This document shows positions 18,804 to 26,699 of a DNA stretch of 64,000 nt, in pieces; the stretch's first letter is position 1, and each line of letters opens with the position of its first letter. The notes beneath the pieces were generated by a model that was not told where the DNA came from, made no database searches, and saw nothing but the letters and a program-made list of their open reading frames with translations. The DNA is from Terribacillus halophilus (GTDB lineage: Bacteria > Bacillota > Bacilli > Bacillales > Amphibacillaceae). The translations under genes were made by a program, and so were the position numbers. The stretch spans positions 124,001 to 188,000 of the forward strand of contig NZ_LT727827.1 of assembly GCF_900162685.1 (NCBI RefSeq), read 5' to 3'.

Positions 18804-19583
18804 TTAGATGAACTGTGATATTTCCTCACTTAACTTCTCACTATAAAATTTACCGTTATATGGAACCACAAAAACTTCCTTTTCATGTATGTTGTCATAA
18901 TCAAGGTGCCAAACCAAATTTGCACTCGGTAATAAGAATATAACTTGTTTCATCTCAAAATAATCATTTATATAGTCCATTTCTATAAAGGACAGATTAT
19001 CAAATTCTTGACTATTTGATTTAAAATCTGATAGAAATTGTCTCAGATGCTTTTCTAATTTCTCATCAAAAATCATGGAATCCAGAGTATTTAAATCCAT
19101 TTGATGGAGTAGATTATAAATCTCTTCTGACAATTGCAAAGCTGGCGTCTCTTGACATTCTAACTTACCACTTAATTCAAAATGCTTAAGCAAAACAGAC
19201 TGAAAACCATTGTCTTTTAATTGAACGGAGAATACATGTTTACCTTTGCTAATTTCTTGAAATACTACTTTCTCTTCACCTTCTATAAGGTGGATAAATA
19301 ACACTTTATCTCTCCTGATACATCTTACTTTTTTTTTGGATTGGACTAGAATATGTATTAATTCTTCTAATTCCGCACCAACCATGGTGTCCCTACTATC
19401 ATCTTTTAAACCTTTTACTGTCAATGAAAGGTCTGTATCTTCAATAAATCGATCTATTGCGACATTGTTTTCTTCTAGGTTCAAGCTATTTAGTATCTGA
19501 CTTGCCATACTCTCGTACCCGCATAGCGCTAATGCGGAAGCAAGCTCATTTGTTGTTAATGTGCACAATTCAGATTTCATCAT
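18804..19583 (-). CDS. EspG-like LXG-operon accessory protein
   Basis: 259 residues, ATG at 19583 with GAGGAG 9 bases upstream, 24 bases after the LXG toxin gene. It is soluble with mixed alpha/beta character and no signal peptide. The start LTTNELASALALCGYE and the late LVWHLDYDN segment recall the layout of actinobacterial EspG chaperones, which bind ESX substrates in the cytoplasm, but similarity is weak. It shares a core pattern with the 17247-18266 protein. Likely job: chaperone or targeting factor for the LXG effector. I do not recognise a named Firmicutes family. Confidence 0.55.
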   Translation of the reverse strand: MMKSELCTLTTNELASALALCGYESMASQILNSLNLEENNVAIDRFIEDTDLSLTVKGLKDDSRDTMVGAELEELIHILVQSKKKVRCIRRDKVLFIHLIEGEEKVVFQEISKGKHVFSVQLKDNGFQSVLLKHFELSGKLECQETPALQLSEEIYNLLHQMDLNTLDSMIFDEKLEKHLRQFLSDFKSNSQEFDNLSFIEMDYINDYFEMKQVIFLLPSANLVWHLDYDNIHEKEVFVVPYNGKFYSEKLSEEISQFI

Positions 19584-19607
19584 TACTCTCTACTCCTCTT
19601 TATTAAT

Positions 19608-21191
19608 CTACTTAAATAAGCCTGTAACGAAATTTTTAGCACCGGATAAAGAATCACTAACATCCTCTTTCAACTCTTTATAATTTTCTTTAGTGTTTTC
19701 TAATTGTTCATCAACCCACTTACCAGCCTTTTCGCCAAAGTCCTTCACTTTATTTTCAAATGCTATCGAGGATACGATACCAACTGTTGCCCCAACTGCT
19801 CCGCCAATTAGTGTGCCAACTCCTGGGCAAATCATCGTACCAATTGCTGCCCCACCCGTTGTAAGTCCTGCCACACCAACGTCCATTCCTAGACCCGCTG
19901 CAAACCTTCCTCCTTTTTCCAAGAATGTTTTATCCTTATTCTTATCACTAAAAAATTCTCCACCGTTTGTTCCCAAAGAAAAAATTATTCCTCCATAAGG
20001 TATTTTTTTAACGAGCCCTTTTACCATTTTTGTATTTGTTAGTTGCCCAAATGTTTTTGGAATATCAAGAGGCATTTTTCCATAATTGTTAAGAGTAACT
20101 TTAGAGTATTTAGCAAAGGAAGAAAAAGTTTCTAGTATCTTCCCATAACTTTTAGTAGTAGTACCAGGTCTAAAACCAACAAGATGCCGCAACAGATTAC
20201 TTGGTGCATTATCATATTTTTCTAAGACAGTTCTAACTGCGCTTATAGAACTTGTACTTCCTTTTTTTAATATACTGTATAACTTATCTGCTAGTTTGGA
20301 TTTATATTTTCCGTTCTTTTGTACCCAGTCAGGATGAGCTTTCACTTTAAACTTCCCGTTATCTGTTCTCACTAAAGTGAGTCTCTTACTTATAAGAATA
20401 GATGCCGCTAAAGCATTTTTACTTGCATCTAATCCACCATTTAATTTACCTAACTTATCCAGCCAATCAGAAACATTTCCTAAAGCTGTGGCGTCTCCAT
20501 CTTTTATTGATAATTCTACAGCCGCATCGACTAACTTATTAATCGTTTCGTTTCCAGCAAAATATTTATCAATCTCTTTCATTGTACCAGAATCGAGCCT
20601 AATTCCCTTCGATTCCCAAGATGCAACGCGATCGATGTAATCAACAATAGCATCTAATTCAGCAGCAGATTCTTTTAATGCTTTTGAGCTTTTATCATTT
20701 AGATCAGTTAAATCTTCCATAGTTTTATCAACACTATGGTTCGCCATGTCAAAACGCTGTGACAAAGAAGTAAGAGAGATTGATGGTATTCCTACAATGT
20801 CACTGACAGAATGGATTTCTCTATTTATATCCTCAATTGTACTCATGGCCAGCTTTTCAATAGATTTTATTTCTGTCTTTACATCTTGTTCCAAAAATTC
20901 TTGTTTAACAAATCCTGTTCCTTCTTCAAATTCTGATATATATTTTTTTACTTCATCCAAGTTTTTAAGGTGGTTTTCGATGAATAGGTTTAACATTAAG
21001 ATGGCAGGAATATGAAGGACGGTAAGGTGATCTTTAATTGCGCTTGCTCCATCACCTTTAAAAGCATCACCCAAATTAATGATTTTGTTTACCGAATCAC
21101 GGAGATCCAATACTTGCTCTTTCTCATTTTCTTTCTTTTTTTTTGACTGATCCAATTCTGGTAGAACTTCAGATACCTTTATTACATTCAT
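19608..21191 (-). CDS. LXG-domain type VII secretion effector with glycine-zipper C-terminal toxin domain
   Basis: 527 residues, ATG at 21191 with AAGGAG 9 bases upstream. Residues 1 to about 210 are a typical LXG targeting domain (MNVIKVSEVLPELDQSKKK, then the DAFKGDGASAIKDH turn and long helices). The C-terminal part contains a Gly-rich hydrophobic stretch at about 433-476 (VGVAGLTTGGAAIG, GVGTLIGGAVGATVG) with repeated GxxxG spacing. It looks like membrane-permeabilising LXG toxins such as streptococcal TelE, not a nuclease or NADase. Secretion needs an EssC-type machine encoded elsewhere. The operon continues with two EspG-like genes and a membrane protein. The partner gene just upstream is truncated by IS21. 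Confidence 0.85.
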   Translation of the reverse strand: MNVIKVSEVLPELDQSKKKKENEKEQVLDLRDSVNKIINLGDAFKGDGASAIKDHLTVLHIPAILMLNLFIENHLKNLDEVKKYISEFEEGTGFVKQEFLEQDVKTEIKSIEKLAMSTIEDINREIHSVSDIVGIPSISLTSLSQRFDMANHSVDKTMEDLTDLNDKSSKALKESAAELDAIVDYIDRVASWESKGIRLDSGTMKEIDKYFAGNETINKLVDAAVELSIKDGDATALGNVSDWLDKLGKLNGGLDASKNALAASILISKRLTLVRTDNGKFKVKAHPDWVQKNGKYKSKLADKLYSILKKGSTSSISAVRTVLEKYDNAPSNLLRHLVGFRPGTTTKSYGKILETFSSFAKYSKVTLNNYGKMPLDIPKTFGQLTNTKMVKGLVKKIPYGGIIFSLGTNGGEFFSDKNKDKTFLEKGGRFAAGLGMDVGVAGLTTGGAAIGTMICPGVGTLIGGAVGATVGIVSSIAFENKVKDFGEKAGKWVDEQLENTKENYKELKEDVSDSLSGAKNFVTGLFK

Positions 21192-21205
21192 TCTGCCATA
21201 CTCCT

Positions 21206-21355
21206 TTATTTTATTTGCTCGGCAAGCTCTTTATCCTTTTCGATCAGCTGATCAATCTGTGTCCTCATCTCGTTTTCCGTTCGTAAGAGAAGTCTTTTAT
21301 ATGTTTCTATAGCTTTGTAATACTTTTCTTCAATATTAATAACTTCATTCAACAT
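21206..21355 (-). pseudogene. 3' fragment of a small helical LXG partner (YwqI/DUF5344-like) cut by IS21
   Basis: 49 codons from an in-frame ATG at 21355 to TAA at 21206, ending 14 bases before the LXG start. The sequence (EKYYKAIETYKRLLLRTENE, ending KELAEQIK) is one amphipathic helix, like the C-terminal half of the WXG-like partner proteins that precede LXG toxins (YwqI, Lap proteins). The expected N-terminal half is absent. The IS21-family element begins about ten bases upstream, and no continuation is found on its other side. Confidence 0.6.
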
Positions 21356-21481
21356 GTCTAAACGGTGTAAACGCTAGAATAAAGTTGACACTTTTTGCTC
21401 GATAGGAATTTACACTTTTGCTCAATCAACCTACTACTTTAGTAAAATAGATTTGACGTTATTTTACTGGAGGTTAGTATT

Positions 21482-23038
21482 TTGGAGGAGAAGTTAGTGT
21501 TATATATTAAGATTAAGGAATTACATAAGAGAAAGTTTAAAGTAGCACAAATCTCTAAGGAGCTTAAGATCTCAAGACCGACTGTCTATAAGTATTTAGA
21601 AATGACATTCGATGAGGCAAAGGCCTATACTGAACAGCCCTCGAGAAAGATGAAAAAATTAGATCACTATAAGGACTGGATACTGGCCTGGCTAGAAGAG
21701 TATCCCCACCTAAGCAGTGCTCAGATCCATGATTGGCTTTTAGAAAGATACCCCGACCTAGTGGTCGGCGGAAGTACTGTAAGAACATATGTAAGGGATA
21801 TTCGAGAAGTCTATCAGATTGAGAAAAAGATGATTGTTCGTCAATACGAAGCAGTTCCTGAGCAGCCAATGGGTAAACAACTCCAGGTAGATTGGGGAGA
21901 AACAAAACAGAAAAACGTGAACAATAAGGAAATCAAACTATACTTTATTGCCTTTGTACTCGCTAACTCACGACACAAATATATGGAATGGCAAGCACGT
22001 CCATTCACTACAAGAGATGCGATTCGTTGTCACGAAAACGCATTCCAGTTCTATGGGGGACGAACAGAAGAAATTGTCTATGATCAGGATCACTTAATCT
22101 CAGTAAGTGAAAATGCAGGTCAACTACTTTTAACAGCTGAGTTTCAAAGCTATGTAAACGAGCGTAAATTCAAAGTTCACCTGTGCCGAAGAGCGGATCC
22201 AGAATCTAAAGGTATGATTGAAAATGTAGTGAAATACATAAAAGGCAACTTCGCTGATAGTCGTGTGTTTAGAGATATAGAAGATTGGAATAAACGGGCA
22301 AGGCAGTGGCTCGAGCGTACTGGAAACCACCAGGTTCACCAGACAATGAAAAAAAGACCAGCAGAAGTGTTTCTCCTCGAAAAGCAACACTTACAGCCAG
22401 TCTCTTCGTTACTTTCATATGAAAGTACCAATAACCAAAGTATAACAAGAAGTGTCAGCAAGGACAACACGATCCGGTACAAGTCAAACCGTTACTCTGT
22501 CCCACTGGGGACTTATCAAAATATGAGTGAGAATCTTGTGTGGATTGAAATCAGGGAAGATGATCAGGCCCTGATCATCCGTAAAGAAGCAAATGGTGAA
22601 GTGATTGGCGAGCATATGATCAGTTCTGAAAAGGGAAAGCTGATTCAAAACCGTCACCATACTCGTGATCGCTCCAAAGGTGTGGAAGAGCTTAAACAAC
22701 GCCTCATTTCCCACTTTGGAGATCAGGTTCGCGCAGCTGCATATTTAGATGAGATTAGCCAAAGATACCCTAGGTATCGGAGAGATCAATTTACAATTAT
22801 TCATAAGGTGATCCAACAATACCCAGCTTTAATTGATACTGTTTTAACCAAGTGCACGACAGAAAAGCTCTACAATGCGAATGACTTTCGCGATATCGCT
22901 CATCACCTTGATGCTTTACGAGATGAGCCGATTGAAGAAGTACAATCTTATTACACGAGTCCGCCAAAACATTCTCATATCAAAGCCTCTACCCGTTCTC
23001 TAAATGCCTATACTAGCATTTTAGGAGGTAGAGCATGA
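21482..23038 (+). CDS. istA: IS21-family transposase IstA
   Basis: 518 residues from a TTG with TGGAGG 8 bases upstream. The N-terminal helix-turn-helix (FKVAQISKELKISRPTVYKYL) binds the IS ends. The DDE integrase core shows LQVDWGE, EIVYDQDHL and ESKGMIENVVKYIKGNF as the three acidic positions, and a C-terminal Mu-transposase-like beta domain follows. Stop overlaps the istB start by 4 bases, giving translational coupling. No frameshift or stop, so it appears functional. Confidence 0.95.
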   Translation: MEEKLVLYIKIKELHKRKFKVAQISKELKISRPTVYKYLEMTFDEAKAYTEQPSRKMKKLDHYKDWILAWLEEYPHLSSAQIHDWLLERYPDLVVGGSTVRTYVRDIREVYQIEKKMIVRQYEAVPEQPMGKQLQVDWGETKQKNVNNKEIKLYFIAFVLANSRHKYMEWQARPFTTRDAIRCHENAFQFYGGRTEEIVYDQDHLISVSENAGQLLLTAEFQSYVNERKFKVHLCRRADPESKGMIENVVKYIKGNFADSRVFRDIEDWNKRARQWLERTGNHQVHQTMKKRPAEVFLLEKQHLQPVSSLLSYESTNNQSITRSVSKDNTIRYKSNRYSVPLGTYQNMSENLVWIEIREDDQALIIRKEANGEVIGEHMISSEKGKLIQNRHHTRDRSKGVEELKQRLISHFGDQVRAAAYLDEISQRYPRYRRDQFTIIHKVIQQYPALIDTVLTKCTTEKLYNANDFRDIAHHLDALRDEPIEEVQSYYTSPPKHSHIKASTRSLNAYTSILGGRA

Positions 23039-23802
23039 TGAATAAGACAGTACATGAACTACAAAATCAATTCCGGCAGCTACGCTTAGCAGAAACGGCG
23101 GAGGAGCTACCACAGCTTCTTCGCGAAGCTGAAAAAGCATCGTGGACTTACTTGGAATTTTTAGAGTCTATCACTCGCTTTGAATTAGCCAAGCGTGAAG
23201 CGAAAAGTCTGGAGAAAAGAATGAAATGGGCACGCTTCCCTTTCGTGAAGTCATTAGACGAGTTTGAGCTGAAAGGCCAAAACATTCTGACGGCTCGCCA
23301 GCTCTCTCAACTGCGAGAATTAAGCTGGCTGGAGCAACAGTACAATCTCATTCTTTTAGGTCCTCCCGGCATCGGAAAAACGTATATCGCAATTGGTCTT
23401 GGATTGGAGGCTGTTTACAGAGGGTTCAATGTTAATTTCGCTACAATGGGAGAACTTGTGCAGCTTCTAAAATCAGAAGAATACCTGAACAAATCTAAAG
23501 TTCAGCTTAAGAGAATTAGAAATGCCGACCTAGTGATCATTGATGATTTAATGTATATGGCCATGGATCAAAGAGAAGCAAACCTATTCTTTCATTTGAT
23601 TAATCATCTGTACGAACGAAGTTCGATTATCCTGACGTCAAATAAAAGTCCAGATGAATGGGGCAATTTAATCGGAGACCAAGGTATCACCACAGCGATT
23701 TTAGACCGTTTACTTCATCGAGTGGAAGTGATTCATGGAGGCGAGGAAGAGGAAAGCTATCGGATGAAAAATCGGAAGAGCATCTTTTCAGCAGAAGTGT
23801 AA
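23035..23802 (+). CDS. istB: IS21-family AAA+ helper ATPase IstB
   Basis: 255 residues. Walker A is GPPGIGKT (near residue 110), Walker B LVIIDDL, with a sensor strand ILTSNKSPDEWG. IstB assembles on target DNA and recruits IstA. AGGAGG lies 6 bases before the ATG. The length and domain order are normal for the family and the frame is intact. Confidence 0.95.
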   Translation: MMNKTVHELQNQFRQLRLAETAEELPQLLREAEKASWTYLEFLESITRFELAKREAKSLEKRMKWARFPFVKSLDEFELKGQNILTARQLSQLRELSWLEQQYNLILLGPPGIGKTYIAIGLGLEAVYRGFNVNFATMGELVQLLKSEEYLNKSKVQLKRIRNADLVIIDDLMYMAMDQREANLFFHLINHLYERSSIILTSNKSPDEWGNLIGDQGITTAILDRLLHRVEVIHGGEEEESYRMKNRKSIFSAEV

Positions 23803-23929
23803 AAAGGAAACGAGCAAAAAGTGTAAAATTCAACTTGACGTCTACAACTATTCACTAGTAATCGTTTTTTATATCAAGGGCAATCTTTTTATGTTTTGTA
23901 ATAAAACTAGTAACTTATTTATATATATG

Positions 23930-23958
23930 TATAGGGTTATGATTCGGTAATCCTGATT
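23930..23958 (+). repeat. left copy of a 29-bp inverted repeat framing the XRE gene
   Basis: TATAGGGTTATGATTCGGT followed by AATCCTGATT. It matches the reverse complement of 24435-24463 at 28 of 29 positions. The enclosed 534-bp unit contains only the XRE-family gene and its flanks. Confidence 0.8.
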
Positions 23959-23973
23959 CAGGACCAATAAAAT

Positions 23974-23999
23974 AGACTGCTGACTATATGTCGCAGTCT
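23974..23999 (-). terminator. terminator of the XRE regulator gene
   Basis: AGACTGC (23974-23980) pairs with GCAGTCT (23993-23999), followed leftward by ATTTTATT. Confidence 0.7.
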
Positions 24000-24012
24000 T
24001 CACTCATAAAAA

Positions 24013-24297
24013 TCAATCTATGATTCTTTTTAAGGATTCTTTATTCTGAATAATTGTTTTCAGATACTTCTCCGCCTCTTCTTCCATTCCGAAACCGTTT
24101 AATAGAATGTTAAGTTTCGTAGTTAATTCACATCCTCTTTTCCCTCTAATTAAACGATAAATATAACTAGGGGACAAATTCGTTCTATCCGATATTTCGT
24201 GCAAGCTATACCCTCGTTCTTTTTTTAATACTTCTACTAACTCACCAAATCGCTCGTCAATCATTTTAACAATAGTCATCTTCTCTTCGTTAAGCAT
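24013..24297 (-). CDS. XRE-family helix-turn-helix DNA-binding protein
   Basis: 94 residues. The ATG at 24297 is preferred (GGGAGGG 6 bases upstream) over the upstream ATG at 24312. The region GYSLHEISDRTNLSPSYIYRLIRGKRG is a classic Cro/CI-type HTH and no other domain is present. The gene is the only content of a unit bounded by a 29-bp inverted repeat whose right copy lies about 140 bases upstream of the start, where an autoregulatory operator could be. Target genes unknown. Confidence 0.8.
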   Translation of the reverse strand: MLNEEKMTIVKMIDERFGELVEVLKKERGYSLHEISDRTNLSPSYIYRLIRGKRGCELTTKLNILLNGFGMEEEAEKYLKTIIQNKESLKRIID

Positions 24298-24434
24298 TTC
24301 TTTCCCTCCCACAAAACTACAATTAAGCAGTACCTATTTTGTTATTGCCTTTTATTCTAAGCAATTCGAACAAGTTAATTACCACTATGAGAGGTCTAAT
24401 TACTACGTGATGCAATATAATCTAACAATATTCA

Positions 24435-24463
24435 AATCAGGATGACCGAATCATAACCCTATA
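24435..24463 (-). repeat. right copy of the 29-bp inverted repeat
   Basis: Reverse complement of 23930-23958 with one mismatch (C for A). Beyond it the two flanks diverge into AT-rich sequence. Confidence 0.8.
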
Positions 24464-24764
24464 TAAATTATTGTTGAATTTAAGTTTAAACGGTCTCTAA
24501 TTGAAAGCGATCCATGAATTCAAAAAGACACTATTTAAAGATAAACTAAGTAGCGCAACATAAAACAATAAACTCTTATTATTTTTGAACCAGGTACGTA
24601 TATTAAGAGGAGGCAATAGTTACAACCTAACTTGTTTAAAATGAAAGATGCATTCCTCTATAGCCCTACCTAACTGCATAAAGAGTCTATATATTCACAA
24701 AAAGCATAGTCACAATTGTATTTTTGATTACCGGTTTTGACTTTAGGTAAAACTCGTGACAACC

Positions 24765-25046
24765 CTACCGCTGAGTGTTGCAGTTTTTCATAAGAATTTC
24801 ACCTATTTTTTGAAAAAACTCTATTCGTTTATTTCCGATAGTCAAAACCGGGAAAAATCTACCGCTGACTGTTGGAACTTTGATTAAGCTAAAAGAACTT
24901 ATTTGTACCTATTGTCAACTAAGTCTACTAGATTCAATTCACTTATTCATTTATTGTCTTTAGTCAATTTATATTTGGCGATTTACCGCAAACTATTGTA
25001 ATCTCTAAAACTTTGTCCATTTCTACCGCTGATTCCTGCAGTTTTT
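24765..25046 (+). repeat. four degenerate copies of a TACCGCTGANTNTTG element
   Basis: Copies start at 24765 (CTACCGCTGAGTGTTGCAG), 24859 (CTACCGCTGACTGTTGGAA), 24983 (TTACCGCAAACTATTGTAA) and 25023 (CTACCGCTGATTCCTGCAG), each running into T-rich sequence. The first two units also share ATTC-TTTATT and TAGTCAA near their 3' ends, so units of about 94 and 124 bp are homologous. Spacing is irregular, which excludes a CRISPR array. Confidence 0.65.
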
Positions 25047-25096
25047 ACGTTACACAGTTTAACTACTTGGTATAATCATATATAATTGAATGCCAT

Positions 25097-25357
25097 TCAG
25101 TTTGAGTCATGCTGTTCAGAAATAAGAGTTAATAGGAATTCCTCAAACTGCTTATCTTCTAAATAATACAAATCAATGAAAAGGTATGGCTGCTTATCTC
25201 CTTTTGCTACCGTTTCATAGCCCTCTCTCCTTCCAAAACGATCATTTCTTGAAGAATATTCGTACCCCAACCAGTCCAACAATTGAAAAAAACGCATTGT
25301 GGGGTGGGATCTCCAGATCTCATACACCAAACTTATTATTTTACTTTTATGTTCCAT
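25097..25357 (-). CDS. small hypothetical protein, DUF1040-like motif
   Basis: 86 residues, soluble, no signal. IWRSHPTMRFFQLLDWLG near the N-terminus resembles the IW-P-R-QLL core of small DUF1040-type proteins found on plasmids and phages. The rest (DRFGRREGYETVAKG, FIDLYYLEDKQFEEFL) is unrecognised. GGAAGG lies about 13 bases before the ATG, longer than ideal. Isolated between gene-free stretches of the accessory island. Confidence 0.5.
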   Translation of the reverse strand: MEHKSKIISLVYEIWRSHPTMRFFQLLDWLGYEYSSRNDRFGRREGYETVAKGDKQPYLFIDLYYLEDKQFEEFLLTLISEQHDSN

Positions 25358-25696
25358 CTTTTATATTCAATCCTTCCATATTAATGTAGTGTGTAGTGGT
25401 TAGTTTTTCCCCATATACCCTAGAAATACAAGGCAAAGACGAAAAGAAATGCCACCATTATCTCCACACTTTATACAACTGTTAATTGTGTATACACTTT
25501 CTCAGATAAATACTGATACCATGCGAAAATTGACTACAAAAGTGTTAACCAAAGTATCATCTAAAAGCCAAAGTTAGCAGTAAATCAAGTTTTAAGTGTA
25601 AACACATTCGAATATACACTGTAATATCATGAGACTTTCACATTTATTTTAAACACTGTATAATGGTCTTAGAGGGCGAAGATACTATTTCTACCT
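25358..25696. other. gene-free stretch with two GTGTAWACAC palindromes
   Basis: GTGTATACAC at 25488-25497 and GTGTAAACAC at 25596-25605 are near-identical palindromes 108 bp apart, and ACACTGTATA-type half sites occur nearby. They could be repressor operators. No coding sequence seen. Confidence 0.5.
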
Positions 25697-25969
25697 TCAT
25701 CTTTCTAGGAATCTATTCATTTCGGCTAAGCTAAGATCAGCAGGTTTTTTACCCGTCTTTTTGCAATAGTTAAATAATGCCCTTACTTTTATTCTTGGTT
25801 CCTTCGGATCACGTGGAATTACATATACTCCATCCAACAAAGCATCATCAAACTTATTTATTTCATCGTTTATTTTATTCTTATCTCTTTTTACTTTATA
25901 TAATCTGAGCCATCTCCATACAATAAGGAAACACACCGTATAACCCAACGCTATGCTAGTAATCCTCAT
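25697..25969 (-). CDS. small single-pass membrane protein, unknown function
   Basis: 90 residues. The ATG at 25969 is chosen because AGAGGTGG lies 6 bases upstream; the longer frame to 26089 has no such site. One N-terminal membrane span (ITSIALGYTVCFLIVW) is followed by a basic linker and a cytoplasmic domain with PRDPKEPRIKVRALFNYCKK and LSLAEMNRFLE. Family not recognised. Diverges from the 61-residue gene at 26134. Confidence 0.55.
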   Translation of the reverse strand: MRITSIALGYTVCFLIVWRWLRLYKVKRDKNKINDEINKFDDALLDGVYVIPRDPKEPRIKVRALFNYCKKTGKKPADLSLAEMNRFLER

Positions 25970-26133
25970 GCTATCCACCTCTAACTTTGTTATTCTCAAT
26001 CCACTTCTGAAACTACTAGTACTATAAATATAGAATATAACTTGTATGCTGCTATGACTTTTTAACTTTTTAGTTAGAAAGCCCTCCAACTCCCTTTTTC
26101 AAAAAAACAATCTAGTAAAGGAGCAACTTTCGT

Positions 26134-26319
26134 ATGCCACTCGGTAAAGAAATAAATCAAAACCTAATCAAGAATGCTAAGAAGACTGCAGCCAAACATC
26201 AGAGGTTCAAAGAAAGCCTCAAAAGCTTTTATCTCAATAACAGAGAAAAAGAGTATCAACAAAACCAACTTGAAATGTCACAGCTCTTAAAAGATTTAGA
26301 TAGTAGACAACAACAATAG
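26134..26319 (+). CDS. small helical hydrophilic protein, unknown
   Basis: 61 residues, AAAGGAG about 9 bases before the ATG. Almost entirely charged and polar (KEINQNLIKNAKKTAAKHQR, ending LLKDLDSRQQQ), predicting one or two amphipathic helices. No family recognised. It precedes the excisionase-like gene by about 95 bases and may be co-transcribed. Confidence 0.5.
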   Translation: MPLGKEINQNLIKNAKKTAAKHQRFKESLKSFYLNNREKEYQQNQLEMSQLLKDLDSRQQQ

Positions 26320-26413
26320 TGAATCTGTAGCAAAGTTTATCCTTTATAACTTTTTGGTTAAAAAGGATTTTATAAAACCAAATCAAAATCTACTATGAAA
26401 GGCACAATACGTG

Positions 26414-26650
26414 ATGAAACTATATCCAGAAAGAGAAGCAGCAAAAAAACTTGGTTTGAGTATTGGCACTATTCAACGTATGTGTGAAACTGGAAAGTTA
26501 AAGGGCTGCTATAAAATTAACGACACTTGGCAAATTCCTCAAGATAATTTCATTACTAACAAAACACATGATATTAGGTCAGAAAGTTATGTACGGTATC
26601 TTGATAGGAAGAACAGTCACCATGGTAACTTAGATGAGTTTGACCTATAA
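26414..26650 (+). CDS. excisionase/MerR-like helix-turn-helix protein
   Basis: 78 residues. YPEREAAKKLGLSIGTIQRMCETGKLKG is a DNA-binding HTH of the excisionase (HTH_17) type, and WQIPQDNFI is the usual wing strand. The C-terminal tail is polar. GAAAGG lies upstream of the ATG at 26414. Such proteins direct excision of mobile elements or regulate them; no integrase is in the window, so it may be a relic or a regulator. Confidence 0.7.
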   Translation: MKLYPEREAAKKLGLSIGTIQRMCETGKLKGCYKINDTWQIPQDNFITNKTHDIRSESYVRYLDRKNSHHGNLDEFDL

Positions 26651-26662
26651 AATTTAGAACAA

Positions 26663-26699
26663 GAAGAAGGAACTAGTATGCATGGCTAGTCCCTTCTTC
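26663..26699. terminator. bidirectional terminator between converging genes
   Basis: GAAGAAGGaACTAG pairs with CTAGTcCCTTCTTC. Its right arm overlaps the stop codon of the leftward 26698 gene. Confidence 0.8.

Larger units (their letters stand above)
21366..23846 (+). mobile_element. complete IS21-family insertion sequence
   Basis: Contains overlapping istA and istB genes and has related inverted ends. Left TGTAAACG...GACACTTTTTGCTCG and right (reversed) TGTAGACG...TACACTTTTTGCTCG each carry a second internal ACACTT-TGCT copy, as IS21 ends do. Exact termini are uncertain. GTCTA occurs at 21356-21360 and 23840-23844 and could be a 5-bp target duplication, in which case the element would be 21361-23839. 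Both genes look intact, so it may be active. It sits directly upstream of the LXG operon. Confidence 0.85.
24298..25096. other. 800-bp AT-rich gene-free region with repeats
   Basis: No protein frame with a plausible start is visible on either strand. The region contains the right inverted-repeat copy (24435-24463) and a set of four degenerate TACCGC repeats (24765-25046), with a CCGGTTTTGACT / AGTCAAAACCGG inverted pair. It may be decayed mobile DNA or a control region. Confidence 0.55.

Noticed and set aside
21356-23844. GTCTA direct repeats as definite IS21 target duplication
   Set aside because: The implied ends (AACGGTG... and GTCAAGT...) match each other less well than TGTAAACG/TGTAGACG, so the duplication is only mentioned as an option.
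24765-25046. Possible CRISPR array from the TACCGC repeats
   Set aside because: Only four copies, spacing of 94, 124 and 40 bp, and copies differ at several positions. No cas gene nearby.
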